The notes under the pieces were generated by a model. It was not told the origin of the DNA. It made no database searches and saw nothing but the letters and a program-made list of their open reading frames with translations. Below, piece after piece: positions 1 through 8,732 of a stretch of DNA of 62,335 bases (position 1 is its first letter; every line of letters starts with the position of its first letter). The stretch spans positions 1 to 62,335 of the forward strand of contig JAKLIY010000022.1 in the NCBI GenBank assembly GCA_022709365.1. Reading direction: 5' to 3'. The stretch is from Pseudomonadota bacterium (GTDB taxonomy: Bacteria; Pseudomonadota; Gammaproteobacteria; Competibacterales; Competibacteraceae). Both the position numbers and the translations under genes were made by a program.

Positions 1-494
1 ATGAAGACAACCCTCTACCAAGTTAAAAACAACCTCTGGAGTGAGTATTTACGTCATGAGTTACGTAATCCGCGTATTCCAGTGTATCAACCCGCTTGAT
101 CGAGAAGATTGAGCGAAAGTCCTGAATCAATTACTTAAGCCTTAGCGCAAGTTTTCGTTCCAATGATTGTCGGACCCTGTAAGCTGTTGATTCTACTTTC
201 CCCACCTTAACAAGGCTACTCCCAGAGAACAATATGCGGGTTCTCAAGTGTCTCTGGCATAAGCTATGTGGGGATAACTATTAGGAGCAGTTCAGGGACA
301 CTACCTAAACACGAGGCAGCGTTCAGATTCCTCCCCTCGTGGGAAAGTTTGCAAAAAGAGCACCGTTACTAACCTCATATGGTCTTGGGGCGCCTTTATG
401 CGAATTTCAGATAAACAATTTAATTAATATTCGTTCCTCTTATGAGGGTGGTGACTTAAATTAGCAGTTCATCACTTCCCTGGAGAACTGCACC
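1..494. other. Leader region upstream of the sulfate-binding protein gene; no convincing gene
   Basis: Only one short open frame is present (1-99, 32 codons), with no recognisable family and no visible start context, so I do not call it. The region becomes AT-rich towards 410-440 and probably carries the promoter of the sulfate-binding protein gene. A small inverted repeat (GAGAAC at 225-230, GTTCTC at 240-245) is visible but has no assigned role. A CysB-controlled promoter would be expected from the gene set, but I cannot point to a specific site. Confidence 0.4.
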
Positions 495-1508
495 ATGAAA
501 AAAAGTCGCCTGGCTCAAGCCATCCTGGGTATGGCCCTGACCGTCGGGGCGAGTTTGCCCTCATGGGCAGAAACGGCCCTGCTGAACGTCTCTTACGATC
601 CCACCCGTGAACTCTATCAGGACTTCAACGCCGCGTTCGCCAAACATTGGAAGACGCAAACCGGCGAAACGGTGACTGTCCAGCAGTCGCATGGCGGCGC
701 CGGCAAGCAGGCGCGGGCGGTGATCGACGGCCTGGAAGCCGATGTCGTGACCTTGGCTCTGGCCTACGACATCGACGCCATCGCCGAAAAGGCCAAGCTG
801 ATTCCCACCGACTGGCAGAAGCGGCTGCCGAATAACAGCTCGCCTTATACTTCGACCATTGTCTTCCTGGTGCGTAAGGGTAATCCCAAGGGCATCCAGG
901 ATTGGGACGATCTGGTCAAGCCGGATGTTTCGGTCATCACCCCCAATCCGAAAACCTCCGGCGGAGCGCGCTGGAACTACTTGGCCGCCTGGGGTTACGC
1001 CCTGAAGCAACCCGGTGGCGACGAGGCCAAGGCCCGCGATTTTGTGACCAAGCTGTACAAAAATGTTCCCGTACTCGATTCGGGCGCACGTGGTTCGACC
1101 ACCACGTTCACCGAGCGCGGCATCGGCGATGTGTTCATTTCTTGGGAGAACGAGGCGTTTCTCGCGACTAAGGAGTTGGGGCCAGACAAATTTGAGATCG
1201 TCGTGCCCTCGCTGTCGATTCTGGCCGAGCCGCCGGTGACGGTGATCGACAAGGTGGTGGACAAGAAGGGAACGCGCAAGGTCGCCGAAGCGTATCTCAA
1301 TTATCTCTACAGTCAGGAAGGGCAGAACATTGCGGGTAAGCATTACTACCGCCCGCGGGATCCCCAGGTCGCGGCGAAGTATGCCGATCAATTCTCCAAG
1401 GTGAGTCTCTTCACCATCGACGAGGTTTTTGGCGGTTGGCAGAAAGCGCAGAAAACCCATTTTAACGATGGCGGCACTTTCGACCAGATCTATCAACCTG
1501 GCCGTTGA
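495..1508 (+). CDS. sbp: Periplasmic sulfate/thiosulfate-binding protein
   Basis: Substrate-binding component of a sulfate ABC importer, delivering sulfate or thiosulfate to CysTWA. The 337-residue length is normal for Sbp/CysP. An N-terminal signal peptide (KK start, hydrophobic stretch, cleavage near SWA-ET around residue 25) is followed by the family-typical [12 protein letters not shown] segment and the [10 protein letters not shown] loop. A GGAG Shine-Dalgarno precedes the ATG. The permease genes are about 11 kb away on the same strand (from 12949), so the binding protein is separated from its transporter and instead leads a cysteine-synthesis operon. Whether sulfate or thiosulfate is preferred cannot be read from the sequence. 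Confidence 0.93.
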   Translation: MKKSRLAQAILGMALTVGASLPSWAETALLNVSYDPTRELYQDFNAAFAKHWKTQTGETVTVQQSHGGAGKQARAVIDGLEADVVTLALAYDIDAIAEKAKLIPTDWQKRLPNNSSPYTSTIVFLVRKGNPKGIQDWDDLVKPDVSVITPNPKTSGGARWNYLAAWGYALKQPGGDEAKARDFVTKLYKNVPVLDSGARGSTTTFTERGIGDVFISWENEAFLATKELGPDKFEIVVPSLSILAEPPVTVIDKVVDKKGTRKVAEAYLNYLYSQEGQNIAGKHYYRPRDPQVAAKYADQFSKVSLFTIDEVFGGWQKAQKTHFNDGGTFDQIYQPGR

Positions 1509-1526
1509 GTCCCCGGAGAATCCGCC

Positions 1527-2504
1527 ATGGCGCATTGGTACGAAGACAATTCCCAATCCATCGGGCGCACCCCGCTGGTGCGGCTGAACCGAATCACTGA
1601 AGGCGCGCCAGCCACCGTGCTGGCCAAGATTGAAGGGCGCAATCCGGCCTATTCGGTGAAATGCCGGATTGGCGCGGCGATGATTTGGGATGCTGAACGG
1701 CAGGGGCTATTAGGACCTGGCAAGGAGCTGGTTGAACCGACCAGCGGTAACACCGGCATTGCGCTGGCGTTTGTCGCCGCCGCCCGGGGCATTCCACTGA
1801 CCCTGACCATGCCGGAAACCATGAGTCTGGAACGCCGCAAGCTACTCATAGCCTACGGCGCGAAGCTGGTGTTGACCGAAGGGGCCAAAGGCATGAGCGG
1901 CGCTATCGCCAAGGCTGAGGAGATCGCTGCTTCGGACCCGGAACGCTACGTCTTGCTTCAGCAGTTCAAGAATCCGGCCAACCCAGCGATTCACGAACAG
2001 ACCACCGGGCCAGAAATCTGGAACGACACGGACGGCGCCGTGGACATTTTGGTGTCCGGGGTGGGCACCGGCGGCACCATTACCGGGGTCTCGCGCTACA
2101 TCAAGCAGACCCAAGGCAAGCCGATCCTGTCGGTCGCGGTAGAACCGGTGGCCAGTCCCGTGCTGACGCAGCAGCGGGCCGGTGAATCGATCAAGCCCGC
2201 GCCCCACAAGATTCAAGGCATTGGCGCAGGTTTTGTCCCGGAGGTACTCGATCTGTCGCTGGTGGACGAGATCGAGCAGGTGAGCAACGAAGAGGCCATT
2301 CACTACGCCCATCGGCTGGCGCGGGAAGAAGGGATTCTGGCGGGCATTTCCTGCGGAGCGGCAGCCGCGGTGGCGGTCCGCATCGCTCAGCGCCCGCAGA
2401 GTGCGGGTAAAACGATTGTTGTGGTGCTACCCGATTCCGGCGAACGCTACCTGAGTTCCGTCTTGTTTGAAGGCGTGTTTGATGCCAAAGGGCTGGCGGC
2501 GTGA
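1527..2504 (+). CDS. cysK: O-acetylserine sulfhydrylase (cysteine synthase A type)
   Basis: PLP enzyme that makes cysteine from O-acetylserine and sulfide. The N-terminal [10 protein letters not shown] motif, the PLP-lysine context (SVKCRIG, near residue 45), the [11 protein letters not shown] substrate loop and the GTGGTITG phosphate-binding loop are all present. The 325-residue length is normal. It starts 18 nt after sbp behind a GGAG motif, and its TGA overlaps the GTG start of the serine acetyltransferase, implying translational coupling. CysK is favoured over CysM, but the thiosulfate-using type is not excluded. Its product, cysteine, is the substrate of the cysteine desulfurase encoded convergently at 6483-7985. 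Confidence 0.92.
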   Translation: MAHWYEDNSQSIGRTPLVRLNRITEGAPATVLAKIEGRNPAYSVKCRIGAAMIWDAERQGLLGPGKELVEPTSGNTGIALAFVAAARGIPLTLTMPETMSLERRKLLIAYGAKLVLTEGAKGMSGAIAKAEEIAASDPERYVLLQQFKNPANPAIHEQTTGPEIWNDTDGAVDILVSGVGTGGTITGVSRYIKQTQGKPILSVAVEPVASPVLTQQRAGESIKPAPHKIQGIGAGFVPEVLDLSLVDEIEQVSNEEAIHYAHRLAREEGILAGISCGAAAAVAVRIAQRPQSAGKTIVVVLPDSGERYLSSVLFEGVFDAKGLAA

Positions 2505-3451
2505 GCGCTCGGATTCAATCGATCGATGGGCGACCGTTCCCCGGTGTGCGCGGGGACATTGATACCCTGGTCGCCCAGTTACGCGACCAGCGGGAACGGT
2601 CGCTGGCGGAGCGGCAGCGCGTGCATCGACCGCCGCGCCTGCCCTCACACAAGGTCTTGACCGGCATTGTCGAGGGGCTGAGCGCGGCGCTGTTTCCGAA
2701 TCGTCTGAGCGGGCATGACCTCAGCGAGGAAAGCATTGACTACTACGTCGGGCATACTTTGGACACAGCGCTGCGGCACTTGCAGGGGCAGGTGCAGCGG
2801 GAATTGCAGTATGCCGCTGGAGTGGAGGGCGTTCATAACGCCGATCATCAGGCTGTGGAGATCATCCGGGCGTTCGCCGCGCAACTGCCCGAAGTGCGCA
2901 TCCTGCTGGACAGCGATCTTCGCGCCGCCTACGAAGGCGATCCAGCGGCCGGCAGCGTGGATGAGGTGCTGGCCTGCTATCCCGGCATGACGGCGATCAT
3001 TCACCATCGGCTGGCGCATCGGCTGCACCGATTGGGCGTTCCGCTGATCGCCCGCATCATTGCTGAAATCGCGCATTCGGCGACCGGCATCGATATTCAT
3101 CCCGGCGCGACGATCGGCGGCAGTTTCTTCATCGACCATGGCACCGGCGTAGTGATCGGCGCTACCGCAGTCATCGGTCAACGGGTACGGCTTTATCAGG
3201 CCGTGACCTTGGGCGCCAAGCGCTTTTCGGTCAATGAAGATGGTTCATTGTTGAAGGGGAATGCCCGGCATCCCATCGTTGAAGATGACGTAGTGATCTA
3301 CGCTGGTGCCACCATTCTGGGCCGCATCACCATCGGCCGCGGGTCGATCATCGGCGGCAATGTCTGGCTAACGCGCAGCGTACCGCCCGGTAGCACCGTT
3401 TCGCAGGCGCAAGTGCATAGCGAAGTGTTCAATGGCGGTACCGGGATTTAA
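2501..3451 (+). CDS. epsC: Serine O-acetyltransferase, EpsC type
   Basis: Transfers acetyl from acetyl-CoA to serine, giving the O-acetylserine used by the preceding gene product. The C-terminal half is a left-handed beta-helix acyltransferase with the typical [21 protein letters not shown] and VTLGAK motifs and a late hexapeptide segment ([11 protein letters not shown]). An N-terminal helical region of about 150 residues marks the EpsC/SRPI-associated subfamily rather than enterobacterial CysE. The GTG start overlaps the cysK stop (GTGA). Serine acetyltransferases are known neighbours of Family 2A encapsulins, which fits here. Confidence 0.9.
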   Translation: MSARIQSIDGRPFPGVRGDIDTLVAQLRDQRERSLAERQRVHRPPRLPSHKVLTGIVEGLSAALFPNRLSGHDLSEESIDYYVGHTLDTALRHLQGQVQRELQYAAGVEGVHNADHQAVEIIRAFAAQLPEVRILLDSDLRAAYEGDPAAGSVDEVLACYPGMTAIIHHRLAHRLHRLGVPLIARIIAEIAHSATGIDIHPGATIGGSFFIDHGTGVVIGATAVIGQRVRLYQAVTLGAKRFSVNEDGSLLKGNARHPIVEDDVVIYAGATILGRITIGRGSIIGGNVWLTRSVPPGSTVSQAQVHSEVFNGGTGI

Positions 3452-3462
3452 GGATGCTGCAG

Positions 3463-4137
3463 ATGAATGATACATCGTCAGTGGCTCTCTTCAGACCCGC
3501 CGAACGTTCCCTGTCCTTTCCATACGCTGATAGGGTCGTGCGAGTGATGGAGCATGAGCCGAGTGAGGAGACGACCGGTCTGGCTGCCGTCATTGGCGGC
3601 AATGTCCGCCAGTTGCGCAAGCAGCAGGGGCTATCGCTGGAAACCCTGGCGCAGCGGTCGCATGTCAGTCGGGCCATGTTGAGTCAGATCGAACGGGGGC
3701 GCAGCACGCCGACCATCGCGGTGTTGTGGAAGATTGCCTACGCCCTGAAAGCGCCGATTTCGGCGTTTTTGCGCGAAGGTCGCGAGGACAGCCTCTGGTA
3801 TTTGCCCGCCGCCAACGCGAAGTGGCTGTTTTCCAAGGACGGCCGCTTCTGCTCGCGAGCGTTGTTTCCCTTCGACCAGTCCCGGCGGGTGGAATTTTAC
3901 GAATTGCGGCTCAAAAACCGGGGGGAGGAAGCGGCCAACCCGCATCCGCCGGGCACCCTCGAAAATTTAGTCGTCAACCGTGGCGAGGTCGAGATCCTCA
4001 TCGCTGAACACCGCTACGCGCTGACCGCCGGCGATGCGATTCAGTTTGTCGCGGATGTCGCGCATACCTATCGCAATGTCGGCCCCGCCGAAGCGGTGAT
4101 GTATCTGGTGATGACCTACGCGCAGACCATCGGTTGA
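3463..4137 (+). CDS. XRE-family transcriptional regulator with C-terminal cupin domain
   Basis: About 224 residues. An HTH_XRE domain at roughly residues 45-105 (VRQLRKQQGLSLETLAQRS, then SQIERGRSTPT) is followed by a cupin sensor domain with PHPPGTLENLVV and a typical GDAIQF segment. An ATG 9 nt earlier (3454) is possible, but AAGGA is better spaced for 3463. The gene lies 11 nt after epsC. Regulators of this architecture often control the cysteine/sulfur genes beside them, so control of this operon and of the facing encapsulin operon is a reasonable inference. The ligand is unknown. Confidence 0.85.
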   Translation: MNDTSSVALFRPAERSLSFPYADRVVRVMEHEPSEETTGLAAVIGGNVRQLRKQQGLSLETLAQRSHVSRAMLSQIERGRSTPTIAVLWKIAYALKAPISAFLREGREDSLWYLPAANAKWLFSKDGRFCSRALFPFDQSRRVEFYELRLKNRGEEAANPHPPGTLENLVVNRGEVEILIAEHRYALTAGDAIQFVADVAHTYRNVGPAEAVMYLVMTYAQTIG

Positions 4138-4172
4138 CCGTTGACCCACATGCTAACCAGGAGGATGAGAAG

Positions 4173-4670
4173 ATGGCTAGAGGTTTCGCCGCACAAAGAT
4201 CGCATTGGACTCCCGTAGAATCCCGCCCGCCCGTCAACCGGGAGACCCACACCGTACCGGGCCAGTTTCTGTGCGATCTCAGTGCGGCCCAGGTTTGGCA
4301 GAATCTGCAACACGAGGTTGATGCGGTGCTGGTCGATATCCGCACCCGCGCTGAATGGACGTTCGTCGGGGGCCCCGACCTTGCCACGTTAGGCAAGTCT
4401 GTACTACAGGTGGAGTGGCAGGTGTTCCCCAACATGGAACGCAATCCCCGGTTCGTGAGGGAGTTGCAAGCTCAAGGTATTACACTAGGGCAGCGGGTCT
4501 ACCTGATTTGCCGCAGCGGCATCCGGTCGCGGGCGGCCGCCGAATTTCTCGCCGAGCGCGGCTATACCACTTACAACGTCACCGATGGTTTCGAGGGTCC
4601 GATCAATGACCAAGGCCAGCGGGGCGCGAGTGGTTGGCGTGCTGAGAAATTACCCTGGAAGCAAAGCTGA
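4173..4670 (+). CDS. Rhodanese-domain sulfurtransferase
   Basis: Single-domain rhodanese of 165 residues with the persulfide-forming active-site loop CRSGIRSR and the DVRTRAEW-like entry (here DIRTRAEW). A strong AGGAGG lies 8 nt upstream of this ATG, which decides the start over an earlier in-frame TTG. Such a protein can carry or transfer the sulfane sulfur generated by a cysteine desulfurase. It closes the plus-strand cysteine operon and faces the encapsulin operon. Rhodaneses are recurrent neighbours of Family 2A encapsulins; a direct role in loading or unloading the compartment is inference. Confidence 0.88.
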   Translation: MARGFAAQRSHWTPVESRPPVNRETHTVPGQFLCDLSAAQVWQNLQHEVDAVLVDIRTRAEWTFVGGPDLATLGKSVLQVEWQVFPNMERNPRFVRELQAQGITLGQRVYLICRSGIRSRAAAEFLAERGYTTYNVTDGFEGPINDQGQRGASGWRAEKLPWKQS

Positions 4671-4718
4671 ACCATCAGGAAAATTGAGCTATTGTCTGGC
4701 CGAAAACCCTGAGACTCC

Positions 4719-4810
4719 GTAGGTTGGGCTGAGCTTGTGAAGCCCAACATCATGATTCTTCTAGCTGATATTCTGAATATTGGGCAACGCTGCGCTTTTT
4801 CCAAACCTAC
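4719..4810. repeat. Interspersed palindromic repeat (MITE/REP-like), about 92 bp
   Basis: Outer inverted ends GTAGGTTGGG (4719-4728) and CCAAACCTAC (4801-4810) match at 9 of 10 positions. An inner hairpin has perfect 7-bp arms TTGGGCT (4724-4730) and AGCCCAA (4741-4747). Ends of this type belong to widely scattered non-coding repeats in bacteria. It lies between convergent operons. Confidence 0.6.
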
Positions 4811-4860
4811 AAAACTTAAGGCAATTTCCTTAAATGAATATACCAAGAACGCTGCTGGAT

Positions 4861-4958
4861 TCCCCCCTTTAATAAAGGGGGGTCAGGGGGGATTTTGGCG
4901 GCAGCGCGGCGCTATCCCGTGGCAAAATCCCCCCCAGCCCCCCTTTTGCAAAGGGGGA
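4861..4958. repeat. GC-tract inverted repeat element, about 98 bp
   Basis: Two arms of about 36 bp (4861-4897 and 4922-4958) are near-perfect reverse complements. Each contains a CCCCCCTTT...AAAGGGGG hairpin and a GGGGGGATTTTG segment. The whole would fold into a long cruciform or RNA stem. Positioned between convergent operons, it could end transcription from both sides or be a non-autonomous mobile element. Confidence 0.7.
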
Positions 4959-5058
4959 GTCCCCGCTGCTCGGGTAAGTTCTTTGCTGGAAATCACCTAA
5001 AGAGATCAAAGCGCATGAGTAACGGGTCGGTCTGACTCCGGATAGCGTGCGGGAGAAT

Positions 5059-6417
5059 TCACGCATCCTGAGTTAAAAGGGACTGAGCCAGAGATTGAGC
5101 CTGTACCCGAATTTCAGGAACCGCCATCGTCTCCCAGAGTCCGCCTTGACGCGGTGGACCCAGGGTGTACAGCAGCGATGACGCTTTGCCTTGGGCGTTC
5201 AGTAACCGCCCTTCGGCATCCGTATCCAGCCCCAGATTCAGGGGATTGAGGCGGACCCGTCCCAAAGCGAGCAGATCACGGATCAGCGGATGCTCGATCT
5301 GGCGATAGTCACCATTTGGGCCAGTGCAGTTAATAACGCGGCTGACCTTTACGCGGGCCAGACCGCTACCCCGACGCGGTTGGTAGCTCACGCAAACACG
5401 ATCGGCGTGTTCCTGGTAGGCAGCAATTCTCCCGGCATGGATTTGGAGATGTTGGGATTGCCTTAATTGATCAATAACTGCGGCGACTTCAGGCGCGGCG
5501 CGATGACGATGGGTGTCCCAGTACGGTCTGAGATGACGCAGGAACCGCTGTTGTTCCTTCAAGGGTAACGCTTGCCAGAGTGCCTGGGTCTGGGGACGCA
5601 AGGCATCCATGACCGCCCACCAGTCCCGGCCCAAAAGGGTCGCCTCGACGATTTCCTGACGAACGCGGCGCAGCAGAGTCCTTAACGTGGTGGGTTTTTC
5701 GGGAACCTTCAGGAAACTTGGATAAGGCGTACTGCTCTGATGGCTTTGCGGCAGCAGTCCATGCCTGGAGATGACATGGATGACCCCCTGGTGGCCTTGG
5801 GCGTGCAGCGCCAGCACGATATCCACCATGGTCAAGCCGGAACCGATCAGCAGTACCGCGTCCGTGGACGTCAGGTGATTGAGCGTATCCGGTCCCCAGA
5901 CCTGACGAATATATCGCTGACTTTGGTAGAAAGAGCCGTCGGCAACCGTCGGATCACCGGATGGGAAATGGCCTGGCGCCAGCACGATCCGATCGGCTTG
6001 CACCGTTTGACCGTTCTCTAAACGAACGACAGCCCTGCCCTCCTGTGGAAGAAGAGCGACCGCTTCGCTGGGTATCCACTCTATCCGTGCATGAGCGGGA
6101 GCCTCATCGATAGCTGTGTCCAGTACCGCTTGCACATAAACACCGTAGAGCTTGCGGGGTACGAAACAGCCGGCGTGATCATTGCCCCGCTGATTGAGCC
6201 AGTGGAGAAAATGCCCAGGATCATCGGGAAACGCGCTCATCCTCTCTGCGGGTACATTGAGCAGATGGTTTTCATGCACAGTACTGTAAGCAAGGCCCCG
6301 CCCCAACAGTAGCCGTGGTTCGATCAGGGTGATCGTCAGCGGGTTCTGCGCCCGCCGCAATAATTGGGTCGCTACCATCACGCCGCTGAAACCGCCGCCT
6401 ATGATGACCACGCGCAT
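5059..6417 (-). CDS. FAD/NAD(P)-binding oxidoreductase (YdhS-like)
   Basis: About 452 residues. The N-terminus carries the dinucleotide-binding motif VVIIGGGFSGV, followed by the FAD-NAD(P)-binding family's GRGLAYS and LLNVPAERMSAF segments. A second Rossmann glycine motif (LLIGSGLTMVD) lies near residue 180. A start at 6417 matches the family N-terminus, but an in-frame ATG at 6484-6486 overlaps the desulfurase stop as ATGA. That alternative would add 23 residues encoded by an interspersed repeat. It is the last gene of the encapsulin operon; the electron donor and substrate are unknown, and a role in reducing stored or persulfidic sulfur is only a guess. Confidence 0.8.
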   Translation of the reverse strand: MRVVIIGGGFSGVMVATQLLRRAQNPLTITLIEPRLLLGRGLAYSTVHENHLLNVPAERMSAFPDDPGHFLHWLNQRGNDHAGCFVPRKLYGVYVQAVLDTAIDEAPAHARIEWIPSEAVALLPQEGRAVVRLENGQTVQADRIVLAPGHFPSGDPTVADGSFYQSQRYIRQVWGPDTLNHLTSTDAVLLIGSGLTMVDIVLALHAQGHQGVIHVISRHGLLPQSHQSSTPYPSFLKVPEKPTTLRTLLRRVRQEIVEATLLGRDWWAVMDALRPQTQALWQALPLKEQQRFLRHLRPYWDTHRHRAAPEVAAVIDQLRQSQHLQIHAGRIAAYQEHADRVCVSYQPRRGSGLARVKVSRVINCTGPNGDYRQIEHPLIRDLLALGRVRLNPLNLGLDTDAEGRLLNAQGKASSLLYTLGPPRQGGLWETMAVPEIRVQAQSLAQSLLTQDA

Positions 6418-6445
6418 GGGGGTTGGGAGTGATGGGCTACTGGGC

Positions 6446-6478
6446 TTCCCCTCCCCTTGTGGGAGAGGATTGGGGGTT
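6446..6478. repeat. CCC-AAGGGG interspersed repeat, copy 1
   Basis: Read on the minus strand it is a C-rich arm, CCCACAAGGGG at the centre and a G-rich arm. A second copy lies at 31166-31206. This copy sits at the junction of the desulfurase and FAD oxidoreductase genes and would encode NPLPQGEG if translation started at 6486. Confidence 0.6.
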
Positions 6479-6482
6479 GGAG

Positions 6483-7985
6483 TCATAACCCGCGATGGCT
6501 CCGCCCGGCCTGAATCCGCAACAGGGCAGCGACCAGCGCGTCGAGATCCTCGTAGGTGTTGTATAACGCCAGCGAGGGGCGGACGGTACTCTCCAGACCG
6601 AACCGGCGCAGGATCGGTTGCGCGCAATGGTGGCCGGCGCGAACCGCGATCCCCTCTTCGTCAAGTGCCTTACCGACATCTTCAGTGCGGAACCCGTCCA
6701 GGACGAAGGACAGCACACTGGCTTTCTCAGCCGCAGTGCCGATGAGGCGCAAGCCGGGGACGCTCAACAAACCCTGAGTTCCATAGACCAGCAGTTCGTG
6801 CTCGTAGCGGCTCACGTTCTCCATGCCGATTTGATCAAGGTAGTCGAGCGCCGCACCCAATCCTACCGCGTCGGCAATGTTGCCGGTGCCGGCCTCGAAA
6901 CGCCCCGGCGCGGGCTGGTAGACGGTCTTCTCGAACGTGACATCCACAATCATGTTGCCGCCGCCTTGCCAAGGGGGGGTGGCGTTGAGCAGATCCTCCT
7001 TGCCAAAGACGACGCCAATACCGGTCGGGCCGAACACCTTGTGGCCGGAAAACACATACCAGTCGCAATCGAGCGCTTGCACATCCACCCGCAGGTGGGA
7101 AACCGCCTGGGCGCCATCGACCATCACTCGCGCCCCGTAGCGATGGGCAATTTCCACCATTTCCCGCACCGGCGTAATCGTGCCGAGTGCGTTTGAGACC
7201 TGACTGAACGCGGCCAGTTTCGTCCGGGAACTGAACAGCTTCTCGTATTCCTTCAGAATCACCTGACCCCGATCATCGACCGGCGCAACCCGTAGCCGAG
7301 CGCCTTTCTCCGCGCACAACTGTTGCCACGGTACGATGTTGGCGTGATGTTCCAGCCAGGTGATCACGATTTCGTCGTCCCGTTCGACGTTGCGGCGACC
7401 CCAACTCTGGGCGATCAGGTTGATGCCCTCCGTCGTACCCCGGACGAAGATGATTTCACGGGTGGAAGACGCATTGAGGAAGCGCCGTACTTTCTCGCGT
7501 GCAGACTCGTAGGCGTCGGTCGCCCGCGCTGCAAGGGTGTGGGCGGCCCGATGGATGTTGGAGTTCTCGTGCCGGTAGAACTCGGAGAGCCGGTCGATGA
7601 CCGCATTCGGCTTCTGGGTGGTAGCGGCGTTATCGAGCCAGATCAGCGGCCGGCCATGCACCTGCTCTTGCAGGATGGGGAAATCCCGGCGCACCGCCTG
7701 GGGGTCGAAAGGACGGGCCGTGAAACCCAAATTCGGTACGGCGTCGGGACGCAGTTCGAGAGACTCCACGCGGAGCGGCGACATCGCGGTCGGGGACTGC
7801 GCCGGCTCTCGGTCGAGAAAGTAGGGCGACGCACTGGGCGATGACGGCGGGGCTGGAACACCCGGCGGCGATTGCAAGCCCGGTAAGCCGGGTATGGAGA
7901 AGTACTCGCTGGCCGGCGGGAACGGCGGGGCCGGGGGTAAGGCAGCCGCTCCGGGACCACCGGTCATCAGGGTTGTTGCTAACAT
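6483..7985 (-). CDS. Encapsulin-associated cysteine desulfurase (SufS-like) with disordered N-terminal extension
   Basis: Group II cysteine desulfurase: PLP enzyme that removes sulfur from cysteine as a persulfide. The catalytic part begins near residue 99 (RRDFPIL, then WLDNAATTQKP) and shows the PLP-lysine context SGHKVFGPTG and the catalytic cysteine in GHHCAQP (about residue 454). The first roughly 98 residues are Pro/Ala/Ser-rich and contain YFLD and LRPDAVPNLGF motifs. In Family 2A systems such extensions direct the enzyme into the shell. The ATG at 7985 is preceded by GGAG at good spacing. The 36-nt gap to the preceding disordered protein gene, which carries the same motifs, suggests the extension has been split or duplicated. 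Confidence 0.93.
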   Translation of the reverse strand: MLATTLMTGGPGAAALPPAPPFPPASEYFSIPGLPGLQSPPGVPAPPSSPSASPYFLDREPAQSPTAMSPLRVESLELRPDAVPNLGFTARPFDPQAVRRDFPILQEQVHGRPLIWLDNAATTQKPNAVIDRLSEFYRHENSNIHRAAHTLAARATDAYESAREKVRRFLNASSTREIIFVRGTTEGINLIAQSWGRRNVERDDEIVITWLEHHANIVPWQQLCAEKGARLRVAPVDDRGQVILKEYEKLFSSRTKLAAFSQVSNALGTITPVREMVEIAHRYGARVMVDGAQAVSHLRVDVQALDCDWYVFSGHKVFGPTGIGVVFGKEDLLNATPPWQGGGNMIVDVTFEKTVYQPAPGRFEAGTGNIADAVGLGAALDYLDQIGMENVSRYEHELLVYGTQGLLSVPGLRLIGTAAEKASVLSFVLDGFRTEDVGKALDEEGIAVRAGHHCAQPILRRFGLESTVRPSLALYNTYEDLDALVAALLRIQAGRSHRGL

Positions 7986-8021
7986 TTTATTCTCCAGCAC
8001 CGCATCCTGCGGTGATGCGCT

Positions 8022-8732
8022 TTATGAGCGGACCGGGAAGTCACGCCGCTCCACATGCGGGTCATACGGACCTGCCGTGATCCCCAAGTCGGGGAGCATT
8101 TCCGGGTGGAAATCATAGTCTCCGTGCGGCAACGCAGGCGTGACTGGCGGGAACTGCGCGGCATCGAGGAAGTAAAATGACGATCCCGGCGCTGCCGGCG
8201 GGGTCGGCGCAACGGGTGACGGTTGCGGCGGCGCGCTGGCCAGCGAGGCCGGGAGCGCACGAAGTTCAGCCTCGGTTAGCGGGGCAAAGGTTGACGCTGG
8301 AGCCACGGTTGGCACGGCGGATAACACGCCCATTTCGACCGGTGGCGTGACCGGCGGCGCTGAGGCGACCCCCGGAAGGGTCATGAACCCCTCGTTCGGG
8401 ATCAGTTCCGGGCGGAAGTCGTAAGGACCGAGCAAGGCCGACGGCGTGAGGCCGGCTTGCGGTGGCCGCAGTGTCGCGCCGGACACCGTGGCCGGCAACG
8501 AGCGAAACTCAACCTCGGTCGGCGGTCCCACCGCGGATGATGGAGGAATGGCTGGAGCCACGGGCAATGCTCCTACTTCGACCGGTGGGGTCGCGGGCGG
8601 CGCTGAGGCCACGCCCAAGCCCGGCGGCGGCGCGGGACGCCCCGGCAACGCGGCGAAGAATTCGTTGGCCATTTGGGCGATCACCGCGGGATCGAACGGC
8701 GCTCCCCCGGCTTCGAGATTACTGATACTCAT
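8022..8732 (-). CDS. Stand-alone disordered protein resembling an encapsulin cargo-loading domain
   Basis: Predicted 236 residues, very rich in Pro and Ala. The N-terminus (FDPAVIAQMANEFFAALPG, about residues 13-31) looks like a short amphipathic helix. The rest consists of two diverged repeats (about 40-120 and 121-221), each starting GVASAPP and ending in a Y-D-F-x-P-E-x-x-P motif. It also contains YFLD and ends in PYDPHVERRDFP, the sequence that in the next gene leads directly into the desulfurase catalytic domain, and then stops. Its start lies inside the end of the encapsulin gene (14-nt overlap), implying coupling. It could be a scaffold or competing cargo peptide, or a relic of a duplicated desulfurase; the open frame and intact coupling favour a real protein. 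Confidence 0.75.
   Translation of the reverse strand: MSISNLEAGGAPFDPAVIAQMANEFFAALPGRPAPPPGLGVASAPPATPPVEVGALPVAPAIPPSSAVGPPTEVEFRSLPATVSGATLRPPQAGLTPSALLGPYDFRPELIPNEGFMTLPGVASAPPVTPPVEMGVLSAVPTVAPASTFAPLTEAELRALPASLASAPPQPSPVAPTPPAAPGSSFYFLDAAQFPPVTPALPHGDYDFHPEMLPDLGITAGPYDPHVERRDFPVRS

Noticed and set aside
561..1556. 331-codon minus-strand frame opposite the sulfate-binding protein
   Set aside because: Antisense shadow of a well-conserved gene; no family resemblance.
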